A stretch of 36,789 nucleotides of DNA from Methylobacterium sp. J-077 (GCF_022829365.1 NZ_JAKSYJ010000099.1:1-36789), one strand, 5' to 3'; shown: positions 1-9,540, counted from the first letter of the stretch. Numbers and translations are program-made. Notes: generated by a model from the sequence alone, not told the origin.

Positions 1-867
<867 letters not shown>

Positions 868-1158
868 TCAGAGGGCGACGACGCCCATGATGTCGGATTC
901 CTTCATGATGAGGAGGTCCTGACCGTCGATCTTGACCTCGGTGCCGGACCACTTGCCGAACAGGACGCGGTCGCCGGCCTTGACGTCGAGCGCGTTGACG
1001 CGGCCCTGCTCGTCGCGCGCGCCGGGCCCGACGGCGACGATCTCGCCCTCTTGCGGCTTCTCCTTGGCGGTATCCGGGATGATGATGCCGCCCTTGGTCT
1101 TCTCCTCGCTCTCGATGCGACGGACGACCACGCGGTCGTGCAGCGGACGGAACTTCAT
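868..1158 (-). CDS. groES: Co-chaperonin GroES
   Basis: 10-kDa co-chaperonin, 96 aa, which caps the GroEL ring during folding. The whole protein fits the family: start [14 protein letters not shown], the mobile-loop region [19 protein letters not shown] near residues 18-38, and the C-terminal [11 protein letters not shown]. The frame stays open upstream to about 1344, but that extension covers the CIRCE operator and promoter and is not family sequence. The ATG at 1158 has an AGAGGG ribosome site at the right distance. First gene of the groES-groEL operon. Confidence 0.98.
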   Translation of the reverse strand: MKFRPLHDRVVVRRIESEEKTKGGIIIPDTAKEKPQEGEIVAVGPGARDEQGRVNALDVKAGDRVLFGKWSGTEVKIDGQDLLIMKESDIMGVVAL

Positions 1159-1229
1159 GAGCTGCCCTCTTGCTTCAAGTCTGCAGTTGGCGTTGATGCG
1201 GCCGGCGAGGCCGCCTCCGAGCCGGACTA

Positions 1230-1256
1230 TTAGCACTCTGTCTTGGCGAGTGCCAA
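1230..1256 (-). promoter_or_regulatory. CIRCE operator (HrcA binding site)
   Basis: The sequence is TTAGCACTC-N9-GAGTGCCAA. This matches the CIRCE consensus TTAGCACTC-N9-GAGTGCTAA with one change in the second arm. It lies between the heat-shock promoter and the groES start codon, overlapping or just downstream of the expected transcription start. That is the usual position for HrcA repression of groESL. HrcA itself is not in the window. Confidence 0.93.
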
Positions 1257-1267
1257 TGACGGCGGCG

Positions 1268-1296
1268 AGATAGCCCTCGCGCGGTTTCGAGTCAAG
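1268..1296 (-). promoter_or_regulatory. Putative RpoH (sigma-32) promoter of groESL
   Basis: Read on the minus strand this is CTTGAC-N17-CTATCT, ending about a dozen bases before the CIRCE element. The CTTG start and CTATCT -10 resemble alphaproteobacterial RpoH promoters; CTTGAC with 17-nt spacing is also compatible with the housekeeping sigma factor. From position, the groESL operon is probably under dual control, RpoH activation and HrcA/CIRCE repression. Not experimentally known. Confidence 0.65.
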
Positions 1297-1370
1297 GCTG
1301 TCGCACCCCCGCGCGACGGTGCGATGACGGGGGATCGACCCCATTCTCCCCCCATGGATGACGCGCGCCC

Positions 1371-2357
1371 ATGCTGAGCCTGCACGGACCTGAGGGCGCG
1401 GTGACGCTCGACCCGGGCGGCCCGATCCCCGGCAACGCCGTCTGGCTCGACCTCAACGATCCGACACCCGAGGAGGCCGCAGCCGTGGAAACCGCGACCG
1501 GCCTGCGGGTGCCGTCTCGGGCGGCTCTGTCGGAGGTCGAATCCTCCAGCCGGCTGCGGCGGGTGAAGGGTGGGCTATCGCTCTCGACGCCGATGATCAC
1601 CTTCGAGAGCAGCGAATCGCAGCTGAAGCCACTTGGTTTCCTCCTATCGAAGGACCACCTCGTCACCATCCGGTTCCACGATCTGCGCGCGATCGGCTCT
1701 TCCGAGAAGCGGATCGCCGACGGCGACGGCAGCGTGGCCCCGAGCGAGATCTTCCTGGTGATCCTGGAGGAGTTGGTCGACAGCCTCGCCGACGCCCTGG
1801 AGGACATGGCCTCCGAACTCGACCAGCTCTCCACCCGGATCTTCGACTTCGACGTGCGCGGCGCGAACCGGCGGCGGCTGGAGAGCCCGCCGCCGCGCCG
1901 CCGCGACTTGGCGCTGCGGCGGATCCTGCGCGGCATCAGCAACCGCGGAAAGGTGTTGGGAAAGATTCGCGCCAGCCTGCTCGGCCTGGAACGGATCGTT
2001 CCATTCGTGTCGGCCGCCTGCGACGGCCTGGGGCTGCCGGAGGACGGACGCTTCGAGACGATCCGGCGGGATATCGACTCCCTCGACGAGTTCGAGACGC
2101 GGCTCGCGGAGAACGTCCAGTTCCTCCTCGATGCGGCGCTCGGGCTGATCAACATCGAGCAGAACAACGTCTTCCGGGTGCTCACGGTCGTGTCCGTGGT
2201 GGGCGTGCCGCCGACGCTGATCGCCTCGATGTACGGCATGAACTTCAAGCACATGCCGGAACTGGATTGGGCCTACGGCTATCCCTACGCCCTCGGCCTG
2301 ATTTTGTTCAGCGCGCTGGCGCCGATCGTGTATTTTCGTATACGTGGCTGGTTCTGA
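1371..2357 (+). CDS. corA: CorA-family divalent metal ion transporter
   Basis: Inner-membrane channel-type transporter of the 2-TM-GxN (CorA) family, 328 aa, probably importing Mg2+ (or Co2+/Ni2+). The C-terminus has the two expected helices: roughly residues 268-288, then the signature YGMNF with GMN at 289-291, a short periplasmic loop containing MPEL, then about 306-323 and a short basic tail. The N-terminal 260 residues form the long soluble, partly helical cytosolic domain of the family. An in-frame stop at 1359 makes the ATG at 1371 the first possible ATG. It is divergent from groES. ZntB-like zinc transport cannot be excluded from sequence, but the GMN...MPEL loop fits CorA better. Confidence 0.88.
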   Translation: MLSLHGPEGAVTLDPGGPIPGNAVWLDLNDPTPEEAAAVETATGLRVPSRAALSEVESSSRLRRVKGGLSLSTPMITFESSESQLKPLGFLLSKDHLVTIRFHDLRAIGSSEKRIADGDGSVAPSEIFLVILEELVDSLADALEDMASELDQLSTRIFDFDVRGANRRRLESPPPRRRDLALRRILRGISNRGKVLGKIRASLLGLERIVPFVSAACDGLGLPEDGRFETIRRDIDSLDEFETRLAENVQFLLDAALGLINIEQNNVFRVLTVVSVVGVPPTLIASMYGMNFKHMPELDWAYGYPYALGLILFSALAPIVYFRIRGWF

Positions 2358-2553
2358 TATTCGGCTGCAAATACAACAACGAATGGCATTAACCGGCTTT
2401 ATTTTTAATCGAGTACAGACTAAAGATCGGACCATTAAGATATATTTCTTTTTCGGCATTTGATGATGCCCAACTTTGTATCGAACCGTCCAAATTAGAT
2501 AAAAATTAACTCCGTTTCGGCTACGTTCTCTATTGAGCAGGGCGAGCACTGAA

Positions 2554-4014
2554 ATGTTCAAGAAATCCGTCTACAGCGATTCACGGGCCAAGCTGAACGC
2601 CCTGGATCGGTCCCTGGCGATTATCGAATTCTCGATGGACGGTCAGGTCCTCGACGCCAACCGGAATTTTCTGAACTTGATGAAGTACTCCCTTGCGGAC
2701 GTACGAAACAAACATCACCGCATCTTCGTCGATCCGGCCTATGTCCAGAGTGCCGAATACGCGGAATTCTGGACGAAGCTGAAGGACGGCCAGCACGTTA
2801 CCGGCGAGTTCCTGCGCCTGGGCAAGGATGGCGCCGAGGTCTGGCTGGAGGCGACCTACAATCCCGTCCTCGACGCTCGCGGCCGGCCGGTGAAGGTGGT
2901 CAAGTTCGCCTCCGACATCTCGACTAAGAAGAACGAGATCGATCGTTTGATGTCGATGATCGAGAACATGCCGGTCGCCGTCATGACCGCCGATCCGCGC
3001 AACGATTTCAAGATCAACTACCTGAATACGACCTCGCGCAAGACCCTCGGGCCACTGGAGCAGCATCTGCCGATCAAGGTCGACCAGATGCTCGACCATT
3101 CGTTCGACGTGTTTCACAAGAACCCGCACCATCAGCGTAACATGCTCTCGGATGCGAGCCGGCTGCCGCATCGGACCAAGATCAAGGTCGGCCCGGAGAC
3201 GCTCGACCTCCAGGTCACCGCGGTCAACGACCGGAAGGGCAATTATATCGGCCCGATGCTGACCTGGGCTGTGGTGTCCGCGCAGGTGAATATGGCGACC
3301 GACGTGACCCGCGTGGTCGACGCCGTCGGATCGGCGATCCGCGAGATGCAGCACTCGGCCGAGGGGCTGACGCAATCGGCCGATGCCGCTCGGCAGAAGG
3401 CGTCGTCTGTCGCGGTTAATTCCGAACAGATGAACAGCGCCATCCAGGAGATTTCCGGCCAGGTCGGACGAGTCTCGGAGCGCGCCCGGCAGATCGCGGT
3501 CCAGGCCGAGACCACGGACGCGACGATGCGGCGGCTGGCGGAGAACGCTCGTGAGGTCGATGCGGTCGTCGGCATGATCAAGTCGATCGCCGGGCAGACC
3601 AACCTGCTCGCGCTGAACGCCACGATCGAGGCCGCCCGCGCCGGCGCCGCCGGACGGGGCTTCGCGGTGGTGGCCAGCGAGGTCAAGGCCCTGGCTGAGC
3701 AGACTGCCAAGGCGACTGGCGACATCACCCAGCAGGTCGCGGCGATCCAAAGTGCAACCGGCGAGGCGGTCGGGGCGATCGAGAAGATCACGGCCGCCGT
3801 CGCCGAGCTCTCGAACCTGACCCTGGCGATGGCGAGCGCCGTCGAGGAGCAGGCGGTCTCGACCCACGAGATGTCCGGCAATATCGGCGGCGTCTCGCAG
3901 GCTGCCAACGCCACCGGTCAGCTCGCCGAAGCCGTTCTGAGCGTCGCCGAGAGCTTGGCCGGCCATTCGTCGGACCTGTCGGAGAGCGTCCAGCGGTTCA
4001 TGAAGTCCGCCTGA
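2554..4014 (+). CDS. Soluble PAS-containing methyl-accepting chemotaxis protein
   Basis: Cytoplasmic chemoreceptor, 486 aa, with no transmembrane segment. Residues about 10-125 form a PAS domain ([18 protein letters not shown], then [10 protein letters not shown] and VKFASDIS). Residues about 130-250 look like a second PAS-like module rich in His ([11 protein letters not shown]) ending [10 protein letters not shown]. The rest is the MCP signalling helical hairpin, with its tip at about residues 345-380 ([36 protein letters not shown]). No CheR-binding pentapeptide is seen at the C-terminus. It should signal through CheA/CheW in response to an internal cue such as redox or energy state. A TTG at 2533 is in frame, but the ATG at 2554 is preferred. 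A 196-nt, unusually AT-rich leader precedes it. Confidence 0.92.
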   Translation: MFKKSVYSDSRAKLNALDRSLAIIEFSMDGQVLDANRNFLNLMKYSLADVRNKHHRIFVDPAYVQSAEYAEFWTKLKDGQHVTGEFLRLGKDGAEVWLEATYNPVLDARGRPVKVVKFASDISTKKNEIDRLMSMIENMPVAVMTADPRNDFKINYLNTTSRKTLGPLEQHLPIKVDQMLDHSFDVFHKNPHHQRNMLSDASRLPHRTKIKVGPETLDLQVTAVNDRKGNYIGPMLTWAVVSAQVNMATDVTRVVDAVGSAIREMQHSAEGLTQSADAARQKASSVAVNSEQMNSAIQEISGQVGRVSERARQIAVQAETTDATMRRLAENAREVDAVVGMIKSIAGQTNLLALNATIEAARAGAAGRGFAVVASEVKALAEQTAKATGDITQQVAAIQSATGEAVGAIEKITAAVAELSNLTLAMASAVEEQAVSTHEMSGNIGGVSQAANATGQLAEAVLSVAESLAGHSSDLSESVQRFMKSA

Positions 4015-4065
4015 TGTGAAACACGGGAAGCAGCGGCGTGAAACGCGCGCGCGGTTTCCCCCGTA

Positions 4066-4599
4066 TTGGGGGTTTCGATCCATCCAGATGGAGCTGACCC
4101 GATCCCCTACCTCCTCGACAAAGCCTGGCAGCCCGCCCTCGTCGCCCTCGCGTGTCACGCACAGGCTTGCGCCGCCGAACCCGCGCGGCTCGGGCCGCCG
4201 CCCGGGAGCGCGCCGATCGTCAGCCTCGCTGCTCGGGGCGTGCAGATCTATTCCTGCATGGCCGTGGAGGGAGATCCGGCCTGGGGTGCGGCCAAGCCCG
4301 AGGCCGAACTATCCCAGGCGGAAGGACACGTCGTCGGCCGCCATTTCGAGGGACCGACCTGGGAAGCGCAGGACGGCTCCCGGGTCGTCGGATTGGTCAT
4401 CGATCAGGCACCGGCGCCCGAGCCCCACGCCGTGGCGTGGCTGCTGCTCGCGGGCCAAGCGACCGGGTCCGGCGTGTTCGCCGGGACGCGCTACGTCCTG
4501 CGCAGTGACACGGCTGGAGGGGAGAAGCCGGCGGGCGGATGCACACCCGGCGAGACCGCGCGGGTGCCCTATACGGCAAGTTACACGTTCTACCGCTGA
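4066..4599 (+). CDS. DUF3455 domain protein, probably exported
   Basis: About 177 aa, matching the DUF3455 family by pattern: GVQIYSC near residue 58, then PEAELS, GHHxxGPTWEAQDGS (here GRHFEGPTWEAQDGS), AVAWLLL, a YVLRSDTAGG...GC segment and the C-terminal VPYTASYTFYR. Function of the family is unknown; members are usually secreted. The start is problematic. The first usable codon after the in-frame stop at 4039 is TTG at 4066, no ATG or GTG precedes the conserved core, and no Shine-Dalgarno site is visible. The short segment ending ACHAQACAAEP could be a poor signal peptide. The N-terminus may be mis-assigned or decayed. It ends 7 nt from the convergent phosphoesterase gene. Confidence 0.72.
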   Translation: MGVSIHPDGADPIPYLLDKAWQPALVALACHAQACAAEPARLGPPPGSAPIVSLAARGVQIYSCMAVEGDPAWGAAKPEAELSQAEGHVVGRHFEGPTWEAQDGSRVVGLVIDQAPAPEPHAVAWLLLAGQATGSGVFAGTRYVLRSDTAGGEKPAGGCTPGETARVPYTASYTFYR

Positions 4600-4606
4600 C
4601 GGCCGT

Positions 4607-5320
4607 TCAATCCCGGGCGAGCTGCGCCCGGCCGATGGAGAAAACCCGTCCGTCCCCGAGGAGGTGGGCCGTGAACCCGTTCGGAAACAGGCCCTCGATC
4701 GCACGGTCGCGGACGTTCAGCCCGCCCGCATAGGCGCCGAAGGCCGGCATCACCAGGCGGATGCCGTCGGTGACGAAGCAGCGCCGGCGGACCGCCCGGC
4801 CGCGCATCGCCACCTTGCCGCAGGGATGGAGATGGCCGGCGATCTCGCCGGGCACGGGTTCGGGGCTCGGCTCGTGGCGCAGGACGAGGCCGCCGAGGGA
4901 CAGCGCATCGGCGTAGCGGCCGCCGACGCCCTCGCTGACCGCCGCATCGTGATTGCCGGCGATCCAGACCCAGTCCCGGCCCTCCTGCAGGGCCGCCACC
5001 ATGGCCCGGTCGCCGGGCTCCATCCGCTCCGGCCCCCGGTGATCGTGGAAGGAATCGCCGAGCGCGACCACGCGGGCCGGATCGTGCCGGATCACCGCCT
5101 CGTGCAGGCAGGCCAGGGTCTCGCGGGTGTCGTAGGGCGGCAGGAACTGGCCGGTGCGGGCGGCGTAGGACGAGCCCTTCTCCAGGTGGAGATCGGACAC
5201 GATCAGGGTGCGATGCTCCGGCAGCCACACGCCGCCGCAGAGATCGAGCAACAGGGTCTCGCCCGCGAGCAGCAGGGTCGGGTGCTTGTGAGTCTTCTCG
5301 AGTCTCAGGCCGGCTGCCAA
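4607..5320 (-). CDS. pdeM: PdeM-like metallophosphoesterase (ligase-associated DNA damage response endonuclease)
   Basis: Calcineurin-like phosphoesterase, about 237 aa. All metal-binding motifs are visible in order: SDLHLEKGS, GDSFHDH, AGNHD and GHLHP, followed by a conserved tail with RRRCFVTDG and MPAFGAYAGGLN. This pattern, and its place directly behind an Lhr-like helicase, identify it as the PdeM member of the 'ligase-associated DNA damage response' set, thought to act in DNA end repair. There is no ATG before the core. The best start is TTG at 5320 with GAGG eight bases upstream. A CTG at 5365 overlapping the helicase stop is the alternative. It is in the same transcription unit as the helicase. 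The ATP-dependent ligase and exonuclease partners are not in the window. Confidence 0.85.
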   Translation of the reverse strand: MAAGLRLEKTHKHPTLLLAGETLLLDLCGGVWLPEHRTLIVSDLHLEKGSSYAARTGQFLPPYDTRETLACLHEAVIRHDPARVVALGDSFHDHRGPERMEPGDRAMVAALQEGRDWVWIAGNHDAAVSEGVGGRYADALSLGGLVLRHEPSPEPVPGEIAGHLHPCGKVAMRGRAVRRRCFVTDGIRLVMPAFGAYAGGLNVRDRAIEGLFPNGFTAHLLGDGRVFSIGRAQLARD

Positions 5321-5361
5321 GATCGCATCCTCGGTCTCAAAGGGGGAGGGCGGATCGCCGG

Positions 5362-8040
5362 TCAGGACAGAGCCTCCTGAAGAAGCTCGGCCTCGGCCTC
5401 GGCCAGGATCTCGTCGGCCCCCTCGCCGTAGACCCGCTCGCGCCCGATCTCGAGCATGACGGAGACGGAGAGCGGCGAGACCCGATCGAGAGCCCTGTGG
5501 ATGATTCGCCCTTGGATGCGCTCTAGCATCATGCCGAGGCGCCTCACGTCGAGGAGTCCGGTTGCCGCATCCTGCCGCGCCGCCCGGAGCAGGAGGTGGT
5601 CGGGCTGGTGCTTGCGCAGCACGTCGTAGATCAGGTCGGTGGAGATCGTGACCTGCCGGCCGGACTTCTTGAGGCCCGGATGATGGCGCTCGATCAAACC
5701 GGCGATCACCGCGCACTGCCGGAAGGTGCGTTTCATCATCGCCGATTCGTCGAGCCAGGCCTCCAGGTCGTCGCCCAGCATATCGACCGCGAACAGGTCG
5801 CCGATGAAGTCGGGATCGCGTGCGGCCCGCTCGGAGACGTCCCGGGTGGTCCAGATCGCGATGCCGTAATCGTTCGCCGCGAAGCCCAGCGGGCGCAGGC
5901 CGTCCCGCTCCAGCCGTCGCGTGAGCAGCATGCCGAGCGTCTGGTGTGCGAGCCGTCCCTCGAACGGGAAGGCGGTGAGATAATGGCGCTTGCCCCGCGG
6001 AAAGGTCTCGACCAGCAGGTCGCGTTCGCCCGGCAGGACCGAGCGGCGGCGCTGCTGCTGCAGGTACTCGCCGATCTGCTTCGGCAGGCGATCCCATTCG
6101 AATGGGTCGGCGATGATCGCCCGGACGCGCTCCGCCAGAAAGGTCGAGAGCGGGAATTTCGCGCCGGCATAGGAGGGGATCGCCGGATCGGTGCCGAGCG
6201 GCGCGCGCGTCACCAGGGCCTCGTCCTCGGCGAGCCCCTCGAAGCGCAGGGTTTCGCCCGCGAACAGGAAGGTGTCGCCGATGGTCAGCGTGTCGGCGAA
6301 CTCGTCCTCGATCTCGCCCAGCACCCGGCCGCCCTTCGGCAGGACCGTGCCGGGCTTGCTCCGCAGCGTCCGGCCGAGCCGCACCCGCACCCGCGCCGCC
6401 TCGACGATGGTGCCGACATTCATCCGGTAGGCCTGGGCGGTGCGGGCATCGCGCACCCGCCACAGCCCGTCTGGGCCGCGGAGGATCTTGGCGAAGCGCT
6501 CGTAGGCCCGCAGCGCGTAGCCGCCGGTCGCCACGTAATCGACGACCTGCTCGAACGATTCCCAGGTCAGCTCCGCGTAGGGCGAGGCGGAGACGATCTC
6601 GTCGTAGAGACCGAGAGGGTCGAAGGCGTCGGCGCAGGCCATGCCGAGCACGTGCTGGGCGAGCACGTCAAGGGCGCCGAGACGCGCGTCGGGGGTATCC
6701 TGCGCGGCCTCCTCGACGGCGTCGAGGGCCGCTTGGCATTCCAGCATCTCGAAGCGGTTGCCGGGCACCAGATAGGCCTTCGAGGGCTCATCCATGCGGT
6801 GGTTGGCCCGGCCGATCCGCTGCATGATCCGGCTCGCGCCCTTGGGCGCCCCGACATTGACCACGAGATCGACGTCGCCCCAGTCGATGCCGAGATCGAG
6901 GGTGGCGGTGCAGACGATCGCCCGCAGCTGGCCCGCCGCCATGGCGGCCTCGACCCGGCGGCGCTGCTGCGCGTCCAGCGACCCGTGATGGATCGCGATC
7001 GGCAGCGCATCGTCGTTGAGCCGCCACAGCTCCTGGAAGGTGTATTCGGCTTGAAGCCTTGTGTTGACGAAAATCAGGGTCGTGCGGTGCGCGCGGATCA
7101 GGTCGTAGATCGCCGGCATCGAGTGCCAGGCGGTGTGCCCCGAGATCGGCAGCGACCGGCCGAGATCGAGCATGCGCAGGTCTGCCTTGGCACCGCCCCG
7201 GACGGTGACGAGGTCGGCCATGGGGGGCTGTCTTTTTTTCCCTCCCCCCATTGCGGGGGAGGGTGGGAGGAGTGCGCGGGTCGGGTCGGTGACCTCATCG
7301 AGTGCCGAGACCGCGACGCGCCCCCTCTCCCGCTCGGGAGAGGGGACCTGAGCCTCGTTCGGAGATGTGTGAATCCGACCTCCCGCTGAGGGGGGACTCA
7401 GCACCTGCGGCACCAGATACTTCCGCAACTCATCGGGCTCTCGGACCGTCGCGGACAGCCCGATCGCCGCCAGGTCCGGGCTGAGCCGATGCAGCCGGGC
7501 GAGCGCCAGGGAGAGCAGGTCGCCGCGCTTCGAGGTCACCAGGGCGTGCAGCTCGTCGAGGATGACGCAGCGCAGACCGGAGAAGAATTCGGCGGCGTCG
7601 CGATGGGCGATCAGCAGCGCCAGTTGCTCGGGCGTGGTCAGCAGGATGTCGGGCGGGCGGCTGATCTGGCGGGTGCGCTTGTGCGCGGGCGTGTCGCCGG
7701 TCCGGGTCTCGACCCGCACGGGTAGGCCCATCTGGGCGATCGGCGCGTCGAGGTTGCGGGCGATGTCGACCGCCAGCGCCTTTAGTGGCGAGACGTAGAG
7801 GGTGTGCAGCCCCGTCGAGGTCTTGGATGCGGGTTTGGCGGCCGCCCGCTCCGACAGGGCGACCAGGCTCGGCAAGAAACCCGCGAGCGTCTTACCGGCC
7901 CCGGTCGGCGCCACCAGCAGGGCCGAGCGGCCGGCGCGGACGATCCGCAGCAGGTCGAGCTGGTGCGGCCGGGGCGTCCAGCCACGCGCGGCAAACCACG
8001 CCCGGAAGGCCGGCGGCAGGATCTCGTGTGCGTCGCTCAG
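5362..8040 (-). CDS. Lhr-like DEXH helicase, ligase-associated DNA damage response
   Basis: Superfamily 2 helicase, 892 aa if started at CTG 8040. Motifs: PRPHQ near residues 23-27, Walker A APTGAGKT at 44-51, DELH at 162-165, SAT at 196-198, motif VI QRIGRANHR, then the long winged-helix/Lhr-core C-terminal region. It is thought to unwind nucleic acid in a repair pathway with PdeM. The only ATG, GTG or TTG upstream is a GTG at 7914 directly before Walker A, which would remove conserved residues. A CTG at 8040 overlaps the esterase stop (CTGA), implying translational coupling. Residues 213-273 are a Pro/Gly/Arg-rich in-frame insertion made of palindromic repeats, explaining the extra length over a family size I recall as roughly 820-840 aa. 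Confidence 0.9.
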   Translation of the reverse strand: MSDAHEILPPAFRAWFAARGWTPRPHQLDLLRIVRAGRSALLVAPTGAGKTLAGFLPSLVALSERAAAKPASKTSTGLHTLYVSPLKALAVDIARNLDAPIAQMGLPVRVETRTGDTPAHKRTRQISRPPDILLTTPEQLALLIAHRDAAEFFSGLRCVILDELHALVTSKRGDLLSLALARLHRLSPDLAAIGLSATVREPDELRKYLVPQVLSPPSAGGRIHTSPNEAQVPSPERERGRVAVSALDEVTDPTRALLPPSPAMGGGKKRQPPMADLVTVRGGAKADLRMLDLGRSLPISGHTAWHSMPAIYDLIRAHRTTLIFVNTRLQAEYTFQELWRLNDDALPIAIHHGSLDAQQRRRVEAAMAAGQLRAIVCTATLDLGIDWGDVDLVVNVGAPKGASRIMQRIGRANHRMDEPSKAYLVPGNRFEMLECQAALDAVEEAAQDTPDARLGALDVLAQHVLGMACADAFDPLGLYDEIVSASPYAELTWESFEQVVDYVATGGYALRAYERFAKILRGPDGLWRVRDARTAQAYRMNVGTIVEAARVRVRLGRTLRSKPGTVLPKGGRVLGEIEDEFADTLTIGDTFLFAGETLRFEGLAEDEALVTRAPLGTDPAIPSYAGAKFPLSTFLAERVRAIIADPFEWDRLPKQIGEYLQQQRRRSVLPGERDLLVETFPRGKRHYLTAFPFEGRLAHQTLGMLLTRRLERDGLRPLGFAANDYGIAIWTTRDVSERAARDPDFIGDLFAVDMLGDDLEAWLDESAMMKRTFRQCAVIAGLIERHHPGLKKSGRQVTISTDLIYDVLRKHQPDHLLLRAARQDAATGLLDVRRLGMMLERIQGRIIHRALDRVSPLSVSVMLEIGRERVYGEGADEILAEAEAELLQEALS
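7222..7404. repeat. Palindromic repeat block inserted in frame within the helicase gene
   Basis: 183 nt (61 codons) with three hairpin-forming palindromes. They are 7240-7248 with 7255-7263 (CCCTCCCCC/GGGGGAGGG), 7322-7332 with 7335-7345 (11-bp perfect arms CCCCTCTCCCG/CGGGAGAGGGG), and 7379-7384 with 7390-7395 (weak). It sits just after the SAT motif of the first RecA domain, between KYLVPQ and MADLVTV. Such CCCTCTCCCG-type palindromes are familiar as intergenic repeats in alphaproteobacteria. Here they are translated as a low-complexity loop. Confidence 0.8.
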
Positions 8041-8993
8041 GCCAGGGCCATCAGGAAGCGGTCGATCAGTTCCAGGGCGCGCTCGCTCATCGAGCCGGGA
8101 TAGCGGGCGAAGACGTGGCAGCCGCCGGGATAGATCGCGGTGTGGCCGCCATTGCCGGCCGCCGCCCAGCGCGCCGACATGTAGAGCGTGTCATCCAGCA
8201 GCGGGTCGGCGGTGCCGATGGTGAACAAGGCCGGCGGCAGACCCTTCAGCTCGGCATAGATCGGCGACACGTCCGGGCGGCGCCGGTCGATCCCCTCGCG
8301 GACGTAGCCGTCCGCGAATTTGGTGAGGTCGAGGGTGTTTACCACGAGGCGCTCGTCGCCCCAGTTGCGCACCGAGGGGGTGAGGCCGAGATCGTAGAAG
8401 CCGGCATTGAGATTGGCGCCGCGGAACGCCCGCGGCTGATTGTGCAGGTCGCGCAGGCGCAGCAGCACCATCACGGCGAGGTGGGCGCCGACCGACTCGC
8501 CGCCGATCGTCAGTGCGTGAATGCCGAACTCGGCCCGACCTGGCCCCGCGAGCCACAGCGCCGCAGCCTCGCAATCCTGCAGGGCGGCGGGGTAGGGATG
8601 TTCTGGGGCAAGCCGGTACTCCACCGACAGCACCACGAACCCGCAGGCATCGGCGATGCGCTCCAGCCACGGGTCCTGCTCGTCGGCTGCGCCCCAGACC
8701 CAGCCACCCCGGTGGATGTGCAGATAGGCGCCGCGCAGCTTCGCGCTGGCCTTCGGGCGGATCACCCGGAGCTTGAGCGGACCGCCGGGACCCTCGATCG
8801 TCAGCCACTCGGCCCGGGCGCTGTGCGGCATCGCCGGCGCGGCCTTGGTCCCGGCGCGGCGGCGGGCGCGCACCTCCTCGATCGGCAGCGACCAGGGATC
8901 GGGCAGGGCGGCGTGCGCCGCGACGATCTCGGCATTGAGCCGAAGCGTCTCGGGATCGATCGTCGCCGGGTCGAACAAGGCGTGGTCGATCAT
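8037..8993 (-). CDS. Alpha/beta hydrolase of the hormone-sensitive-lipase (HSL, family IV) type
   Basis: Predicted cytosolic carboxylesterase, 318 aa. The catalytic triad is readable: nucleophile Ser167 in GGESVGAH, Asp263 in TADPLLDD and His293 in GGCHVF. The VEYRLAPEHPYPAAL segment after the oxyanion loop is typical of the HSL family. The oxyanion-hole motif, normally HGGG, reads HRGGW at residues 94-98, so the first glycine is Arg. That may alter activity or substrate. The frame stays open upstream to 9173, but the ATG at 8993 gives the family-like N-terminus MIDHALFDP. Its stop codon overlaps the apparent CTG start of the helicase, so the three minus-strand genes probably form one operon. 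Natural substrate unknown. Confidence 0.88.
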   Translation of the reverse strand: MIDHALFDPATIDPETLRLNAEIVAAHAALPDPWSLPIEEVRARRRAGTKAAPAMPHSARAEWLTIEGPGGPLKLRVIRPKASAKLRGAYLHIHRGGWVWGAADEQDPWLERIADACGFVVLSVEYRLAPEHPYPAALQDCEAAALWLAGPGRAEFGIHALTIGGESVGAHLAVMVLLRLRDLHNQPRAFRGANLNAGFYDLGLTPSVRNWGDERLVVNTLDLTKFADGYVREGIDRRRPDVSPIYAELKGLPPALFTIGTADPLLDDTLYMSARWAAAGNGGHTAIYPGGCHVFARYPGSMSERALELIDRFLMALA

Positions 8994-9195
8994 GCTGGGT
9001 CTCGTCCCCGTCGGCGCTGTCCCGCGGCCATTCCCGGCATCTTGGCGGGACGGGTCTCGCTTGCCATCTCGGGTCCGTGGGTGAAACCCGCTAACGTTTG
9101 ATCCGGGATCCGGTTTCGACGCGGTGTGGTGCACCGGCCACGGTTCCGCCCGTTTCGTCGCCGATCCGGACACCCTCTTGTTTCATGAGGACGCG

Positions 9196-9540
9196 ATGCT
9201 CGTCGATCACGACCGGCGCCGGCACGGTGCCCCGCCGCCGGACAGCGCCTATGGTGCTGAGGTCTACCCGCCGCGCGCCTCGGCGCTGCGCCGATTCCTC
9301 GGCGGCTCGCCCGCCGGGGTGTTCCTGCGCCTGCTGTTCCTGTCGGTGCTGGTCGGCGCCTTCATGTCGATGCTCGGCCTGACGCCGGGCCGGCTGTTCT
9401 GGCGCATCTACGATTCGGCCCGGGCGCTCCTGGAAATCGGCCTGGCGTCGCTGCACGATTTCGGCGGCTGGATCGTCGCGGGTGCGGTCGTGGTCATCCC
9501 GCTCTGGCTGATCTCGCGCCTGTTCGCCGCCTCGCGCTGA
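9196..9540 (+). CDS. Small membrane protein, DUF6460-like
   Basis: 114 aa with a charged N-terminus and two hydrophobic segments, roughly residues 43-62 (VFLRLLFLSVLVGAFMSML) and 88-108 (WIVAGAVVVIPLWLISRLF). The RFLGGSPAGVFLRLL motif followed by the paired helices recalls the DUF6460 family of small rhizobial membrane proteins; this is from memory of the pattern. Function unknown. The ATG at 9196 has GAGG at a good distance; longer in-frame starts give unlikely N-termini. It is divergent from the esterase and 42 nt ahead of the MATE exporter, so the two may be co-transcribed. Confidence 0.7.
   Translation: MLVDHDRRRHGAPPPDSAYGAEVYPPRASALRRFLGGSPAGVFLRLLFLSVLVGAFMSMLGLTPGRLFWRIYDSARALLEIGLASLHDFGGWIVAGAVVVIPLWLISRLFAASR

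Noticed and set aside
5596..7389. Long plus-strand frame opposite the helicase
   Set aside because: Antisense of recognised helicase motifs; no independent evidence.
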